From: Desulfurellaceae bacterium bin18
Lineage (GTDB): Bacteria; Desulfobacterota; Binatia; Bin18
Direction of reading: 5' to 3'
Length of the DNA stretch: 37,755 nt
NCBI GenBank assembly: GCA_002238415.1
Contig: MPMI01000048.1
Span: 1 to 37,755, forward strand
Shown here: piece after piece, positions 1 through 9,309 of the stretch
Numbering within the stretch: position 1 is the first letter of the stretch
How the letters are laid out: every line of letters begins with the position of its first letter
Made by a program: the position numbers and the translations under genes
The notes under the pieces: model-generated
The model's database searches: none
What the model saw: the letters and a program-made list of their open reading frames with translations, nothing else
Told to the model about the DNA's origin: nothing

Positions 1-1
1 C

Positions 2-112
2 ACGGTCGCCCGCTTGTGGGGCGCCGTTGGCCCCGCCCTCTCGGCCTTCTCCCCTGCCGAGTGTGCCAACTACTTCCGCCACGCTGGCTATCGCCTCGCT
101 ACACCACCATGA
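2..112 (+). mobile_element. IS630-family transposase, C-terminal remnant (window-edge partial)
   Basis: Reading frame 2 is open from the window edge to a TGA at 110-112 and encodes 36 residues. They include the segment SPAECANYFRHAGY, the characteristic C-terminal tail of IS630-family DDE transposases (P-x-E-C-A-N-Y-F-x-x-A-G-Y). The catalytic DDE core must lie upstream of the window, so completeness cannot be judged. The element's right end should fall within a few tens of bases after 112, directly in front of the next open frame. I could not define the terminal inverted repeat because only one end is visible. The family call rests on recognising this tail motif. Confidence 0.75.
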
Positions 113-128
113 AAACTGCTCTAGCCGC

Positions 129-740
129 ATGGTGGATTTTCTGGCAAAGAGAGGCGTGGATATCTCGTTCTTGACATTCTACGGATACCAGCACGATGGA
201 AAAACACTTTTAGCCAAACAGGTACAACAGGCTAGGTCTGACGTTGAATCGCTGGTCAGGTCACGGCCAAGCAACGAAGAGCGCCGCAAAACACTTGCTG
301 CCCGCATCGAAAAATTGGGCATGGACGCCTTCTGGAAAGAGGTGACGGAAAGCTTCAGGAAACTGGGCTACAAGGGAGAGCCCCTCGCCAACGGTCTTTC
401 GTTCTGTCTGCCCTCGCTGGAGATACAGAAACTCAACTATGGAAAAACAGCGCGTAGTGTCCATTCAGTGCAATTGGATGAGAGTAGTAAGAAGATACGC
501 ATAACCTTTTTCCCCGTCGCTATTCACCTGTGTGAGACGAAATTCAAAGAACAGAAGGAAGTCATCTCATTCAAGCAGGAACTGCCACCTAATGCTCCAC
601 AGACAGATCAGGTTTCCGAACAATGGTACTGTTTGTTGGATGCCCAGGAATGGGAGACACACAAGGGTACGTTCATCACGCTCGCATCCAACGTATATAC
701 AGAGTGGGATAAGGCTAGACGAAATGTCAACCGAGTTTAG
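129..740 (+). CDS. Hypothetical protein, probably 5'-truncated by the IS630 insertion
   Basis: The frame is open from position 27, but its first 28 or so codons overlap the IS630 transposase tail in another frame, so that part is not native. The first plausible methionine after the insertion is at 129 and gives 203 residues. The product begins abruptly inside what looks like a conserved segment (MVDFLAKRGVDISFLTFYGY), so the original N-terminus was probably removed by the insertion. The rest is soluble, mixed alpha/beta, with no signal peptide or membrane helix. The opening segment resembles the C-terminal half of some DUF91/NucS-like or DUF5655-type proteins, but this is only an impression. 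No ribosome-binding site is visible before 129. The following helicase gene is on the same strand, 158 bases downstream. The gene may be a non-functional remnant. Confidence 0.55.
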   Translation: MVDFLAKRGVDISFLTFYGYQHDGKTLLAKQVQQARSDVESLVRSRPSNEERRKTLAARIEKLGMDAFWKEVTESFRKLGYKGEPLANGLSFCLPSLEIQKLNYGKTARSVHSVQLDESSKKIRITFFPVAIHLCETKFKEQKEVISFKQELPPNAPQTDQVSEQWYCLLDAQEWETHKGTFITLASNVYTEWDKARRNVNRV

Positions 741-898
741 CATGCATCTCTCATTGGACCCTTGCCGCGTAAGTCTCCCACGAGGCTATTCGTCTTCTCC
801 TGAAATGGACGTGAGCCATCAAAGAACATAAAGACTGAACCCTCTTCTGGATAAAGTCCCATCGGGCTTCGACGCTTTCGAAAGCCTCCGCATAGCGA

Positions 899-3823
899 AT
901 GCCGTATTTCCAGGATCACTACAGCCTCTTCCGCTACCCACTAGGTTCTGGAATTCAACCGGGCTTCCGGGCGGCCCAACTCGGCGCGATTCACGCTGTA
1001 GCTGGACACTTTGCGCAGAGATCAGATCCCGCGATCGTGACTATGCCAACCGGTTCGGGAAAGACAGGGGTAATGAACGCGTGCGCTTTCGTTCTCCGTG
1101 CGATTCGCGTGCTTATAGTGACTCCGAGTCGATTGGTCCGAGAGCAAATCGCCGAAGAGATCACTAGCCTTTCCCTGCTGCGGCAGCTTACTGTGCTACC
1201 GGACGACATAGAACATCCGAACGTAGTGAGCGTGGGCGAGAGGATCACTACACAGGAGCGTTGGCAAGAATTGCGTCAGTATGATGTTGTCGTAGGGACT
1301 GTGCAGAGCATCAGCCCTGCTCTAGACGACGTCGCGGAGCCGGAGCCGGATCAATTCGACCTTGTCATGGTCGACGAGGCGCATCACAGCAGCGCGCGAA
1401 CCTGGCAAACCCTGCTTGATTGCTTCCCTAACTCTCGCCGCATCTTGTTTACCGCCACCCCATTTCGTCGCGACCGCCGTGAGATCCACGGGCGCTTTGT
1501 CTTCACCTACGGCCTTCAACAAGCTCGTAACGATGGCGTGTTCGGACGTATCCGCTATCAGGTGGTTGAGGCACGCGGTGACTCACGAAGCCGAGACATC
1601 GCTGTCGCCATCGCAACTCAAGATCAATTTCGCGAGGATCGGGAGGCGGGCCTAGACCACCTCGTCATGGTTCGCACAGATCGCAAGACCAGGGCACGCG
1701 AACTAACAGAAATCTACGCCGAATACACCGACCTTCGACTCGTTCCACTCAACAGCGACCACTCTTTGCGCCACGCAAAGAGCGTGCTCAGGCGGCTCCG
1801 CGAAGGCGAACTGGACGGGATCATCACCGTCAACATGTTGGGGGAAGGCTTCGACCTGCCGCGGCTCAAGATCGCCGCTGTCCATGCTCCTCATAAGTCA
1901 CTAGCTGCTACTTTGCAGTTTATCGGGCGCTTTGCTCGTACTGCGGGGGAGAATCTTGGGGAGGCTACATTTCTCGCTGTCCCCGATGACATTGAGATTG
2001 AGCGCCAACGCCTGTTTGCGACTGGTGCCGCATGGCAGGAAATAGTGGAGAACTTGAACGCAGAGCAGATGGAAAGAGAGGCTAATCTCCGGGATGTCCT
2101 CGAAAGCTTCGATCCTCAAGGATCACCTGCACCTGATCTTGGTGATTTATCGCTGCATGCCTTGGAACCCTATCACCACGTCAAGATTTATCGGACACAA
2201 GGTGCGGTCGGTTTGGATGCAGACCTGGAGCTTCCGGAGGATACAGTGGTGGCTTACCGATCAGTGAGCCCAACTCAGGATGCTGCCGTGTGGATAACAC
2301 GAGAACGCTCAGCCGTACGGTGGTCACGCGACGGGCGCATCGTCGATGTCCGCCACGACCTATTTGTCGTGTATTATAATGGAATGACCCGTTTACTGTT
2401 CATCTGTGCTTCTCTTCGTACCGAAGGTGTGTACGAAAAGATAGCAAGCCAATTGATGGAAGGAGAACCTCGTATACTCCCCCTCGCTCGGATTAATCGC
2501 GCTCTCAATGGTCTGGAGGGTCTGGAATTTTTCAATGTTGGGATGCGAAACCGCGTACTGGGCAATCAGACAGAGTCCTACCGGATCATCACAGGGCCCA
2601 GCGCGGGCCAAGCGATCCAGCCTAGTGACGCTCGACTGTTTCACCGTGGCCATTGTTTCGGGCGTGGCGAGACCAGAGATGGCGCAATCACCATCGGGTT
2701 GAGCAGCGCCTCAAAAGTCTGGAGTAACAAGACTTCACAAATCCCAGATCTCATTGCGTGGTGTAAGCAACTCGCTCGGCAGATTCAAGCTGACCGGGTA
2801 CCGGTCACTGGTAGCGGTCTGGACTATCTGTCTACAGGTGAGGAGGTCGACAGGCTCCCGCCCGGAATATTTTGTGCAGACTGGGATTACAACACCTATA
2901 GGAGTCCCCGATTCGCCGACCTCCGTATAGATGGCGTTGATACGAGGAAGATTCAGCTCCTCGACCTCGAAATTGAGATTGAGCACGATGTATGCACTGA
3001 TACCCAAATTGCACTAGCGTTCCATAATGATGGCGCTACCTATCGTGCTACTTTCTCTTACGAAACAAATCGACTTTTCGAACCAGCCAACGACCAAGCA
3101 ATCGCCATCAATGTGGTCATTGGAAACAACGACATCCCATTGGTTGAATTTCTCAACGAGTACCCCTTGTGTTTTTATACCGAAGACCTCGGCCTCCTAA
3201 GAGGATTTGATCTTCACAGACCATCGGAGGAAGGCCGCGTACCATTTCATGACGAACAGATTGAGGTTGTCCGGTGGGCAGACGAAGGGGTTAATATACG
3301 GCTTGAATTTGGCGAGCCCCAAGACAGGCGGCGCTCTATACACGACTATATCGAAACTCAGCTGGGCGCGAGCGCAGCAACAGTCGCCTACTACGACCAT
3401 GGTAGCGGTGAAGTGGCAGACTTTATCGCCTTCACCGAACAGGCTGGCCGAGTAACGGTAGAGTTACTCCACTGCAAACGGGCCGGTGGCGACTCACCTG
3501 GAGATCGTGTGAGTGACGCATATGAGGTTTGCAGTCAGGCGGTGAAATCGATTATTTACACAGACCCCACGGGCCTCCTACAGCAGTTGGAAGGCCGGTA
3601 TAATCGCTGCGCAGGGGCATGTCGATTCGTAAAGGGTGATCTCGACAGTCTTCGCCAACTGGTACAATCACATGGTCGTGCTGATTTTCAATTCGAGATG
3701 GTTGTGGTACAGCCTGGCATCTCGCGGGGGCAACTCTCGCAAAAAATCGCCAATCTCCTATCCGCGACGAGCGATTATCTCGTCAGAGGGGGCTTTTCTC
3801 CGTTGCGAATCGTGGGCTCTTGA
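899..3823 (+). CDS. SF2 DEAD/DEAH-box helicase with a C-terminal PD-(D/E)XK-like nuclease motif
   Basis: This is a 974-residue cytosolic protein. The N-terminal part is a superfamily 2 helicase: Walker A MPTGSGKTG at about residues 49-57, DEAH at 159-162, motif III TATP at 185-188, GEGFD at 315-319 and motif VI QFIGRFAR at 340-347. This resembles the motor subunit of type I/III restriction enzymes. Residues 350-800 are not recognisable. Near the C-terminus, E838 and D841 (in GSGEVADF) followed by H858-x-K860 (in ELLHCK) have the order and hydrophobic setting of a PD-(D/E)XK nuclease active site. ATP-dependent DNA translocation with cleavage, in restriction or phage defence, is inferred. No methyltransferase or specificity gene is visible nearby. 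The ATG at 899 has no clear Shine-Dalgarno sequence, so the start could differ slightly. Adjacent IS630 debris suggests an accessory locus. Confidence 0.85.
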   Translation: MPYFQDHYSLFRYPLGSGIQPGFRAAQLGAIHAVAGHFAQRSDPAIVTMPTGSGKTGVMNACAFVLRAIRVLIVTPSRLVREQIAEEITSLSLLRQLTVLPDDIEHPNVVSVGERITTQERWQELRQYDVVVGTVQSISPALDDVAEPEPDQFDLVMVDEAHHSSARTWQTLLDCFPNSRRILFTATPFRRDRREIHGRFVFTYGLQQARNDGVFGRIRYQVVEARGDSRSRDIAVAIATQDQFREDREAGLDHLVMVRTDRKTRARELTEIYAEYTDLRLVPLNSDHSLRHAKSVLRRLREGELDGIITVNMLGEGFDLPRLKIAAVHAPHKSLAATLQFIGRFARTAGENLGEATFLAVPDDIEIERQRLFATGAAWQEIVENLNAEQMEREANLRDVLESFDPQGSPAPDLGDLSLHALEPYHHVKIYRTQGAVGLDADLELPEDTVVAYRSVSPTQDAAVWITRERSAVRWSRDGRIVDVRHDLFVVYYNGMTRLLFICASLRTEGVYEKIASQLMEGEPRILPLARINRALNGLEGLEFFNVGMRNRVLGNQTESYRIITGPSAGQAIQPSDARLFHRGHCFGRGETRDGAITIGLSSASKVWSNKTSQIPDLIAWCKQLARQIQADRVPVTGSGLDYLSTGEEVDRLPPGIFCADWDYNTYRSPRFADLRIDGVDTRKIQLLDLEIEIEHDVCTDTQIALAFHNDGATYRATFSYETNRLFEPANDQAIAINVVIGNNDIPLVEFLNEYPLCFYTEDLGLLRGFDLHRPSEEGRVPFHDEQIEVVRWADEGVNIRLEFGEPQDRRRSIHDYIETQLGASAATVAYYDHGSGEVADFIAFTEQAGRVTVELLHCKRAGGDSPGDRVSDAYEVCSQAVKSIIYTDPTGLLQQLEGRYNRCAGACRFVKGDLDSLRQLVQSHGRADFQFEMVVVQPGISRGQLSQKIANLLSATSDYLVRGGFSPLRIVGS

Positions 3824-4029
3824 GCTTTACGGCCTCTAGCGATGCGCTGAAATATCTCTAAGCCATTCAGTAATAAACAGAGCAAGTTTAGCCGGTTAAT
3901 CGTTCTTTATTACCAGCCAATACATTTGCGTTCCGAAAAAGAATGATTATTGAAAAGAACGGAGCCCTATAGGCACCGGAGGGCGGACTCTGTCCAACGA
4001 GGCATGTTTTTAGAATGGAGGAGAAAATA

Positions 4030-5994
4030 ATGGGTGAGCAATCGAATCAAACCGCTGAGACTTTTGCCTTTCAAGCGGAAACCAAACAACTTCTGAATCT
4101 CGTTATTCACTCACTCTATACCAATAAGGATATTTTTCTGCGCGAGCTGATCTCGAACGCGTCGGATGCGTTGGACAAACTGCGCTTTGAGTCGCTGACG
4201 AAGCCGGAGCTGTTACCAGACGCGGCCGCGCTCGAAATTCGTCTGGAGGCGGACCAGCAGAACCGTACGCTCACCATTACCGATAATGGTATCGGCATGA
4301 GCCGGGACGAGGTGATGAACAACATCGGAACCATTGCCAAATCCGGCACGCGTACCCTGCTCGAAAAGGTCCGGCAGGACGGGCAGTCGCCGGAAGCCTT
4401 ATCCGAACTGATTGGCCGTTTCGGCGTGGGATTTTACTCGGCCTTTATGGTGGCGGACAAGGTAGCCTTGGTCACCCGCCGCGCTGGCGAGGACATCGCC
4501 ACGGAGTGGGAATCCACGGGAGACGGCGAGTATGCGCTGCGAACAGCCGAGCGTTCCCAGAGCGGAACCTCAATCACCCTCCAACTCAAGTCGGCTGACC
4601 CGGAAAACGGGATTGAGGATTTCACGGACTCTTGGGTACTGAACAGTATTGTGAAACGGCACTCCGATTTTGTCACCTATCCTATTAAGAACAAACAGGA
4701 ACGCGAAGAAATCGAGCGGGACGATGAGGGCAAGCCCAAGGAAGGCGCGCAACCGACCATTGTGGTTGAAGATAAGACCCTCAACTCCATGAAACCCATC
4801 TGGACGCGGACACCGTCCGAGGTCACGGAAGACGAATATACCGAATTCTACAAGCATATTGCCCACGACTGGAATCCTCCGCTCAAGACCCTCAATTTTC
4901 GGGCCGAGGGACGCTTCGAGTTTCAAGCCCTGGTCTTCTTGCCCGCACAAGCTCCATTCGATCTCGCGTTTCATGCCTCGCCGTTCGGGCTTCAACTCTA
5001 CGCCCAACGGGTCATGATCATGGAGCAGTGCGAAGACCTCATTCCGCGCTACCTCCGTTTTCTGAAAGGCGTGGTGGATTCTGCTGACCTGCCGCTGAAC
5101 GTTTCACGCCAAAGGCTCCAGCAGGATCGGCATATTACCCAAATCCGCAATTGGCTGACCAAGAAAGTCCTGGACTCGTTGAGCAGCCTCGCTCAGCAGG
5201 ATGCCGATACCTATCTCACGTTCTGGGAGCAGTTTGGTCGGGTGCTCAAGGAAGGACTGAGTACGGACTTTGAGAATAAAGACCGTATCGCCCCGCTGCT
5301 GCTCTTCCCGTCCTCCAAAGACCCGGAAAAGCTTGTCAGCCTGAAAGACTACGTCGAACGCATGCCCCTCGCCCAGCCGGAGATTTTTTATTTGACTGGC
5401 GAGTCACGCAACGCCGTTGAGAACTCTCCGCATGTGGAGGCCTTTCAGGAAAAAGGCCATGAAGTCTTGTATTTGATTGACCCGGTGGATGAACTCGTCG
5501 TGCAATCCCTGACTGAGTTCGAGGGGAAAAAGCTCAAATCCATTGGGAAAGGTACGGTCCACATCGGCAGCGAGAGTGAACGGGAAGCGGCAGAGCAAGA
5601 GCTTAAGCAGCAGTCCGAGAGCTATACGGATTTACTCCAAACACTCCAGAAAATGCTGGACGAACATATTAAAGAAGTCCGCCTGTCCAATCGGCTGACG
5701 GCCTCTCCAGCCTGTCTGGTGAGTGAGGAGAACGACCCCAGCCCCCAAATGGAGCGGCTGTTACGCCAGGCTCAGCAGGCTCCGCCCACGCAAAAGCGGA
5801 TCATGGAGCTGAACCCGACCCATCCCCTCTTGGAGAAACTCCAAGAGTGTTTTCAACATGACAACGACGACCCACGCCTGAAGACCTACGCCGAGTTGCT
5901 GTTTGGCTATGGCCTCCTGGCCGAGGGTTCGGAACTCCCCGACCCGGTGCGTTTTAATACTCATCTGGTGGAACTGATGGCGACCAACCTGTAG
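4030..5994 (+). CDS. htpG: Chaperone protein HtpG (bacterial Hsp90)
   Basis: HtpG is a dimeric ATP-dependent cytosolic chaperone that remodels client proteins under stress. The 654-residue product is slightly longer than E. coli HtpG (624). The GHKL ATPase domain shows ELISNASDALDK with E39 and N43, the nucleotide-binding DNGIGM around D85, and the lid/G-box GRFGVGFYSAF at about 129-139. The middle domain carries the conserved arginine in NVSRQRLQQD. The start is placed at the second ATG (4030) because GGAGGAG at 4017-4023 lies 6 bases upstream, whereas the ATG at 4015 overlaps that Shine-Dalgarno sequence. ispF follows after 13 bases on the same strand and may be co-transcribed. A 190-base spacer separates htpG from the helicase gene and no convincing heat-shock promoter was found in it. 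Confidence 0.97.
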   Translation: MGEQSNQTAETFAFQAETKQLLNLVIHSLYTNKDIFLRELISNASDALDKLRFESLTKPELLPDAAALEIRLEADQQNRTLTITDNGIGMSRDEVMNNIGTIAKSGTRTLLEKVRQDGQSPEALSELIGRFGVGFYSAFMVADKVALVTRRAGEDIATEWESTGDGEYALRTAERSQSGTSITLQLKSADPENGIEDFTDSWVLNSIVKRHSDFVTYPIKNKQEREEIERDDEGKPKEGAQPTIVVEDKTLNSMKPIWTRTPSEVTEDEYTEFYKHIAHDWNPPLKTLNFRAEGRFEFQALVFLPAQAPFDLAFHASPFGLQLYAQRVMIMEQCEDLIPRYLRFLKGVVDSADLPLNVSRQRLQQDRHITQIRNWLTKKVLDSLSSLAQQDADTYLTFWEQFGRVLKEGLSTDFENKDRIAPLLLFPSSKDPEKLVSLKDYVERMPLAQPEIFYLTGESRNAVENSPHVEAFQEKGHEVLYLIDPVDELVVQSLTEFEGKKLKSIGKGTVHIGSESEREAAEQELKQQSESYTDLLQTLQKMLDEHIKEVRLSNRLTASPACLVSEENDPSPQMERLLRQAQQAPPTQKRIMELNPTHPLLEKLQECFQHDNDDPRLKTYAELLFGYGLLAEGSELPDPVRFNTHLVELMATNL

Positions 5995-6007
5995 GTTCGG
6001 GACCGGT

Positions 6008-6505
6008 ATGTCTTTTCGTATTGGTCAGGGCGTAGACATTCACCGGCTCGTGCCGGGACGCAAGCTGGTTCTCGGCGGTGTGGAGGTCCCGTGGGAGAAG
6101 GGGCTCCTGGGCCACTCCGACGCCGATGTCCTCTGCCATGCCCTGAGCAACGCGCTCTTGGGCGCCCTGGGCGAGGGAGACATCGGCCAGCATTTCCCGG
6201 ACTCCGACCCACGCTATCGGGATGCGTCAAGCCTTGCCCTGCTGCGGGTTGTTATGGAGAAAATCAAAGCCCAGAGCTACCGCGTGTGCAATGCGGATGT
6301 GACCATCCTGGCGCAACGGCCCAAGCTCGCTGCCTATAAAGACGCCATGCGTCAAAACCTGGCAGAAGTGCTGGAGGTCGAGCCCTCAGCGATGAACATC
6401 AAAGCGACCACGGGGGAGGGCCTGGGCTTTATCGGGCGTGCGGAGGGCATGCGGGCTGAGGCCGTTGTCCTGCTGGAGACCGCTCACACCGAGACACTCG
6501 ACTAG
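6008..6505 (+). CDS. ispF: 2-C-methyl-D-erythritol 2,4-cyclodiphosphate synthase
   Basis: IspF catalyses the fifth step of the MEP (non-mevalonate) isoprenoid pathway, cyclising CDP-ME 2-phosphate to MEcPP with release of CMP, as a cytosolic trimer. The 165-residue length is typical. The metal ligands are visible: GVDIH gives D10 and H12, and GHSDADVLCH gives H44. The C-terminal signature KATTGEGLGFIGRAEG is intact. The gene lies 13 bases after htpG on the same strand. The usual partner ispD is not adjacent. The convergent spoVR gene on the minus strand ends 58 bases away, and no clear terminator is visible between them. Confidence 0.97.
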   Translation: MSFRIGQGVDIHRLVPGRKLVLGGVEVPWEKGLLGHSDADVLCHALSNALLGALGEGDIGQHFPDSDPRYRDASSLALLRVVMEKIKAQSYRVCNADVTILAQRPKLAAYKDAMRQNLAEVLEVEPSAMNIKATTGEGLGFIGRAEGMRAEAVVLLETAHTETLD

Positions 6506-6563
6506 GGCCACGCCGCCCCGTCTACAATATCTTTCCAAAACATGAGCAGGGCAGGACCGAACG

Positions 6564-7994
6564 CTATTTGAGCGGTTTGGCGGAAAATCCGTCGTCGCTG
6601 TACGACAGGAGCGCCCGTTTGTTATTGACCACCGTCTCCAACACGACCTCGTGGCCCCACAGGCGATGCAGGTAAGAGATCGCTTTCTCCGCATATTCGA
6701 GCTGGAGATCGCGGCCCTCGTGGTAATGTTTGACATACAGGCTGCGGTTCTGATTGTAATCCGCGTCTTCAACTTTAATGACCGGCACCCCGCCCATACC
6801 CACGTTCTTGATCAGGGTTTCCTTGATGTCGCGCCAGTCTTCTTTATCTGAGACCCTGGAGATCACGAGATCCTCGCCACGCGGTTCATATTCGAACATA
6901 TCCATTTCGCGCATGAGTTCTTCGGTCAGAAAGCGGCGCAGGAAAGAGGCGTCCCGGTCCACCTCGCGAGCTTCGAAAAGCGCCTGGGTGCCGGTTTTGG
7001 TTGGCCGGCCATATTTCTCGATCTCCTCCGGGGTCGGATCGTCGTGACGGCGTTTAATATCATCCCACACTTTGAGACCCAGGTAATACGGGTTCAGTCC
7101 CTTGGGGAAGGGGCGCACAACCTGATTATGGCGGACAAGAAATTCAAGATGCAGATCCTGGGGCAGATCGAGGCTGTTCAGGATTTCGCGGTGCCAGTAG
7201 CTGGCCCAGCCCTCGTTCATGATCTTCGTCTCCATCTGAGGGATAAAATACTGGGCGGCCTCGTGCACAATGGTCAGCAGGTCACGTTCCCAATCGCTCA
7301 GGGTACGGTTATGGTCGCGAATAAACAGCAAGAGATCCTCTTCCGGAGAAGCCGGAATTTTGTTGAGGTTCGGGACTTCAGTATCTTCCTGCTGGTGCAG
7401 GTCTGCAAACGGATCAGCGGCGGGACGCGCAGCCTCTAGCATCCGTTTCCGCTGCTCTCGGAGCGTGAGCTTTTTGATCGCAAGATTTCGCCGGCACTGC
7501 AACGAGAGGCCATGGGCGGCGTCCAAAATTCGTTCGACCCTTTCAACGCCAATGGAAGGATCTTCAAGATAGGAGCGGACCCGGTCGGCATGGACCTTAA
7601 AACGACTGATGGTGTACTCGGCCTGGGTACTTTTGAAGGTGAAATTATTTTTGAAAAAATCGTTATGGCCGTAGACATGGGCAATCGTCAGGACCTGGAG
7701 ACAGAACGAGTTGTCGGTCATCAGGTATGCGATCGACGGGTCGGAGTTGATGACCATTTCATACGGCAGGCCGGATACCCCGTAGTCGTACATGGTTTTG
7801 AGCTTCTCAAAGCTCTTCCCGTAGGACCAGTGCGGGTAATGCGACGGCATGCCCGAATAGGCCATATAGCCCAGCATCTGGTTATGGTCACAGACTTCAA
7901 ACTCTTGATCAAAACAGGATAAGCCGAACTCCTGAACTTTGACCCGAATTTTTTCGTCCCAGCCTTCCAGGTCTTTCACATCCCACTCAGCCAT
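6564..7994 (-). CDS. spoVR: SpoVR family protein (YcgB-like)
   Basis: The 476-residue soluble protein belongs to the SpoVR/YcgB family. It contains the conserved SHYPHWSYGKSFEKLK and YLMTDNSFCLQVLTIAHVYG segments and a central HEAAQYF/NEGWASYWH region with several histidines and acids. Family members occur in spore-formers, where the name refers to spore cortex formation, and in many non-sporulating bacteria, where the molecular role is unknown. It is the last gene of the prkA-yeaH-spoVR cluster, starting 30 bases after yeaH ends. A GAGGAG ribosome-binding site sits about 5 bases before the ATG. The arrangement matches E. coli yeaG-yeaH (with ycgB elsewhere) and similar clusters in proteobacteria, and it suggests a shared stress or stationary-phase role. 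Confidence 0.93.
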   Translation of the reverse strand: MAEWDVKDLEGWDEKIRVKVQEFGLSCFDQEFEVCDHNQMLGYMAYSGMPSHYPHWSYGKSFEKLKTMYDYGVSGLPYEMVINSDPSIAYLMTDNSFCLQVLTIAHVYGHNDFFKNNFTFKSTQAEYTISRFKVHADRVRSYLEDPSIGVERVERILDAAHGLSLQCRRNLAIKKLTLREQRKRMLEAARPAADPFADLHQQEDTEVPNLNKIPASPEEDLLLFIRDHNRTLSDWERDLLTIVHEAAQYFIPQMETKIMNEGWASYWHREILNSLDLPQDLHLEFLVRHNQVVRPFPKGLNPYYLGLKVWDDIKRRHDDPTPEEIEKYGRPTKTGTQALFEAREVDRDASFLRRFLTEELMREMDMFEYEPRGEDLVISRVSDKEDWRDIKETLIKNVGMGGVPVIKVEDADYNQNRSLYVKHYHEGRDLQLEYAEKAISYLHRLWGHEVVLETVVNNKRALLSYSDDGFSAKPLK

Positions 7995-8024
7995 ACCTGC
8001 TCCTCGGCTGTTGTCGCGACGCCT

Positions 8025-9248
8025 CTATTGTTCGGCCGCTGCGGGTGTTTCCGTAGCGATCGGCGTGCGTTCTTTGGACATAAAGGTCTTAAAGCTCGGC
8101 CAAATGTCTTCTTTACGTTCGATCAGCACGGTCTGGAAGTTCTCGGCTTCCAGGCGGCGGAAAATATTGAGCATGGAGCTCTCGTAATAGCGCGACCCGA
8201 GCGGTTTGATCTCCCCATAGCCAAACAGGTTGCACAGCTCACACAGCTCTTGGGCCGCCTTGAGCGCCGCGGGGTTGTCAGAGTCAAAATTATCTCCATC
8301 CGAACAGTGAAAGGCGTACAGATTCCACAATGACGGATGATAGCGGGCCTGGATCACTTCGAGCGCTTTATTGTAGCCGGAAGAGATAAACGTCCCGCCA
8401 GACTCCCCCTTATAGAAAAATTCTTCCTCGGTGACTTCTTTCCCCTCGGTATGATGAGCGATAAAGGCAATCTCGACATTGCGGTATTTGGTGCTGACAA
8501 ATTGATACAATAAGAAGAAGAAGCTCCGCGCCAGATACTTTTTCAGGGTGTCCATAGAGCCCGAGGTATCCATGATGCACAGGACCGCGGCGTTGGACTC
8601 CGGGCGGACATCTTCGACCAGGTGGCGATAGATGAGATCCTCTTTACGAAAGGGGAAGCGTTGCTCCTCATCCGTTGGATCGCCGTCCTGTCCGGTGGTG
8701 GCCAGGCGGCGTTTAATGCGCGATTTGACGGTCCGTTTTTTATCCAGCCGAATTCGGATGCCCGCTTTTCGAAAGCCCTTGCGTTTACTGATGCGGTCGG
8801 ACATGACCTCGCGTAAAATCTTGCGTTCCATATCCGGCAGTTCGAGGTCCTCGAACATGATCTCGACCAGCTCCTCCAGGGTCACATCGGTCTCATAATA
8901 GTCAACACCGGGCTGGTCGCCGGCTTTATCCTCGCCCTGCCCTTGGCCGGTTCCATCGGTCTTGCCGATGACCTGGCCCTTTTCTGAGTTGCCGTCCCCC
9001 TGTCCGACGCCGGACGAGTTTTCGCCATAGATAAAGCGGTATTCCTTGACTCCCCGGATGGGGACTTTGATGACTCTATCTTTGTTCTTGCCGATGATGG
9101 ACTCTTCGGCAATCAGGTCGGCGATGTTCTCACGCACCGCCTCTCTGACTTTCTGTCGGTGCCGTTGCCGGTCGCCAGCGCTGCGGTCGGAACGCAGCGC
9201 ATCAGACGAAGAGTACGGACGAAAGATCGCGTTGATTGTCGGTTTCAT
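8025..9248 (-). CDS. yeaH: YeaH/YhbH family protein (DUF444, VWA-like)
   Basis: This 407-residue cytosolic DUF444 protein is the usual partner of the PrkA kinase. A central von Willebrand A-like domain begins with IMDTSGSMD at about residues 226-234, the DxSGS MIDAS metal-binding motif. The stretch of about residues 80-110 before it is a low-complexity Gly/Gln/Lys linker. The start is placed at the second ATG (MKPTINAI) because GAGGTGG lies 8 bases upstream; the first ATG, at 9260, is too close to that site. It lies between prkA, 61 bases upstream, and spoVR, 30 bases downstream, which is consistent with one operon. In E. coli, YeaH acts with YeaG under nitrogen starvation and other stresses. 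Its biochemical function is not established. Confidence 0.93.
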   Translation of the reverse strand: MKPTINAIFRPYSSSDALRSDRSAGDRQRHRQKVREAVRENIADLIAEESIIGKNKDRVIKVPIRGVKEYRFIYGENSSGVGQGDGNSEKGQVIGKTDGTGQGQGEDKAGDQPGVDYYETDVTLEELVEIMFEDLELPDMERKILREVMSDRISKRKGFRKAGIRIRLDKKRTVKSRIKRRLATTGQDGDPTDEEQRFPFRKEDLIYRHLVEDVRPESNAAVLCIMDTSGSMDTLKKYLARSFFFLLYQFVSTKYRNVEIAFIAHHTEGKEVTEEEFFYKGESGGTFISSGYNKALEVIQARYHPSLWNLYAFHCSDGDNFDSDNPAALKAAQELCELCNLFGYGEIKPLGSRYYESSMLNIFRRLEAENFQTVLIERKEDIWPSFKTFMSKERTPIATETPAAAEQ

Positions 9249-9309
9249 GTCATGCACCACCTCAACTCACCTCCGAAGAGTAAACCATAGGGGAGTAGCA
9301 AGTTGCAGA

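Noticed and set aside
3950..3971. Possible sigma-32 heat-shock promoter before htpG (TTGAAA ... CCCTATA)
   Set aside because: The spacing between the two boxes is only 9 bases, shorter than the range expected for sigma-32, and no sigma-70 arrangement fits well either.
4015..4029. Upstream ATG as the htpG start
   Set aside because: This ATG overlaps the GGAGGAG ribosome-binding site that serves the ATG at 4030.
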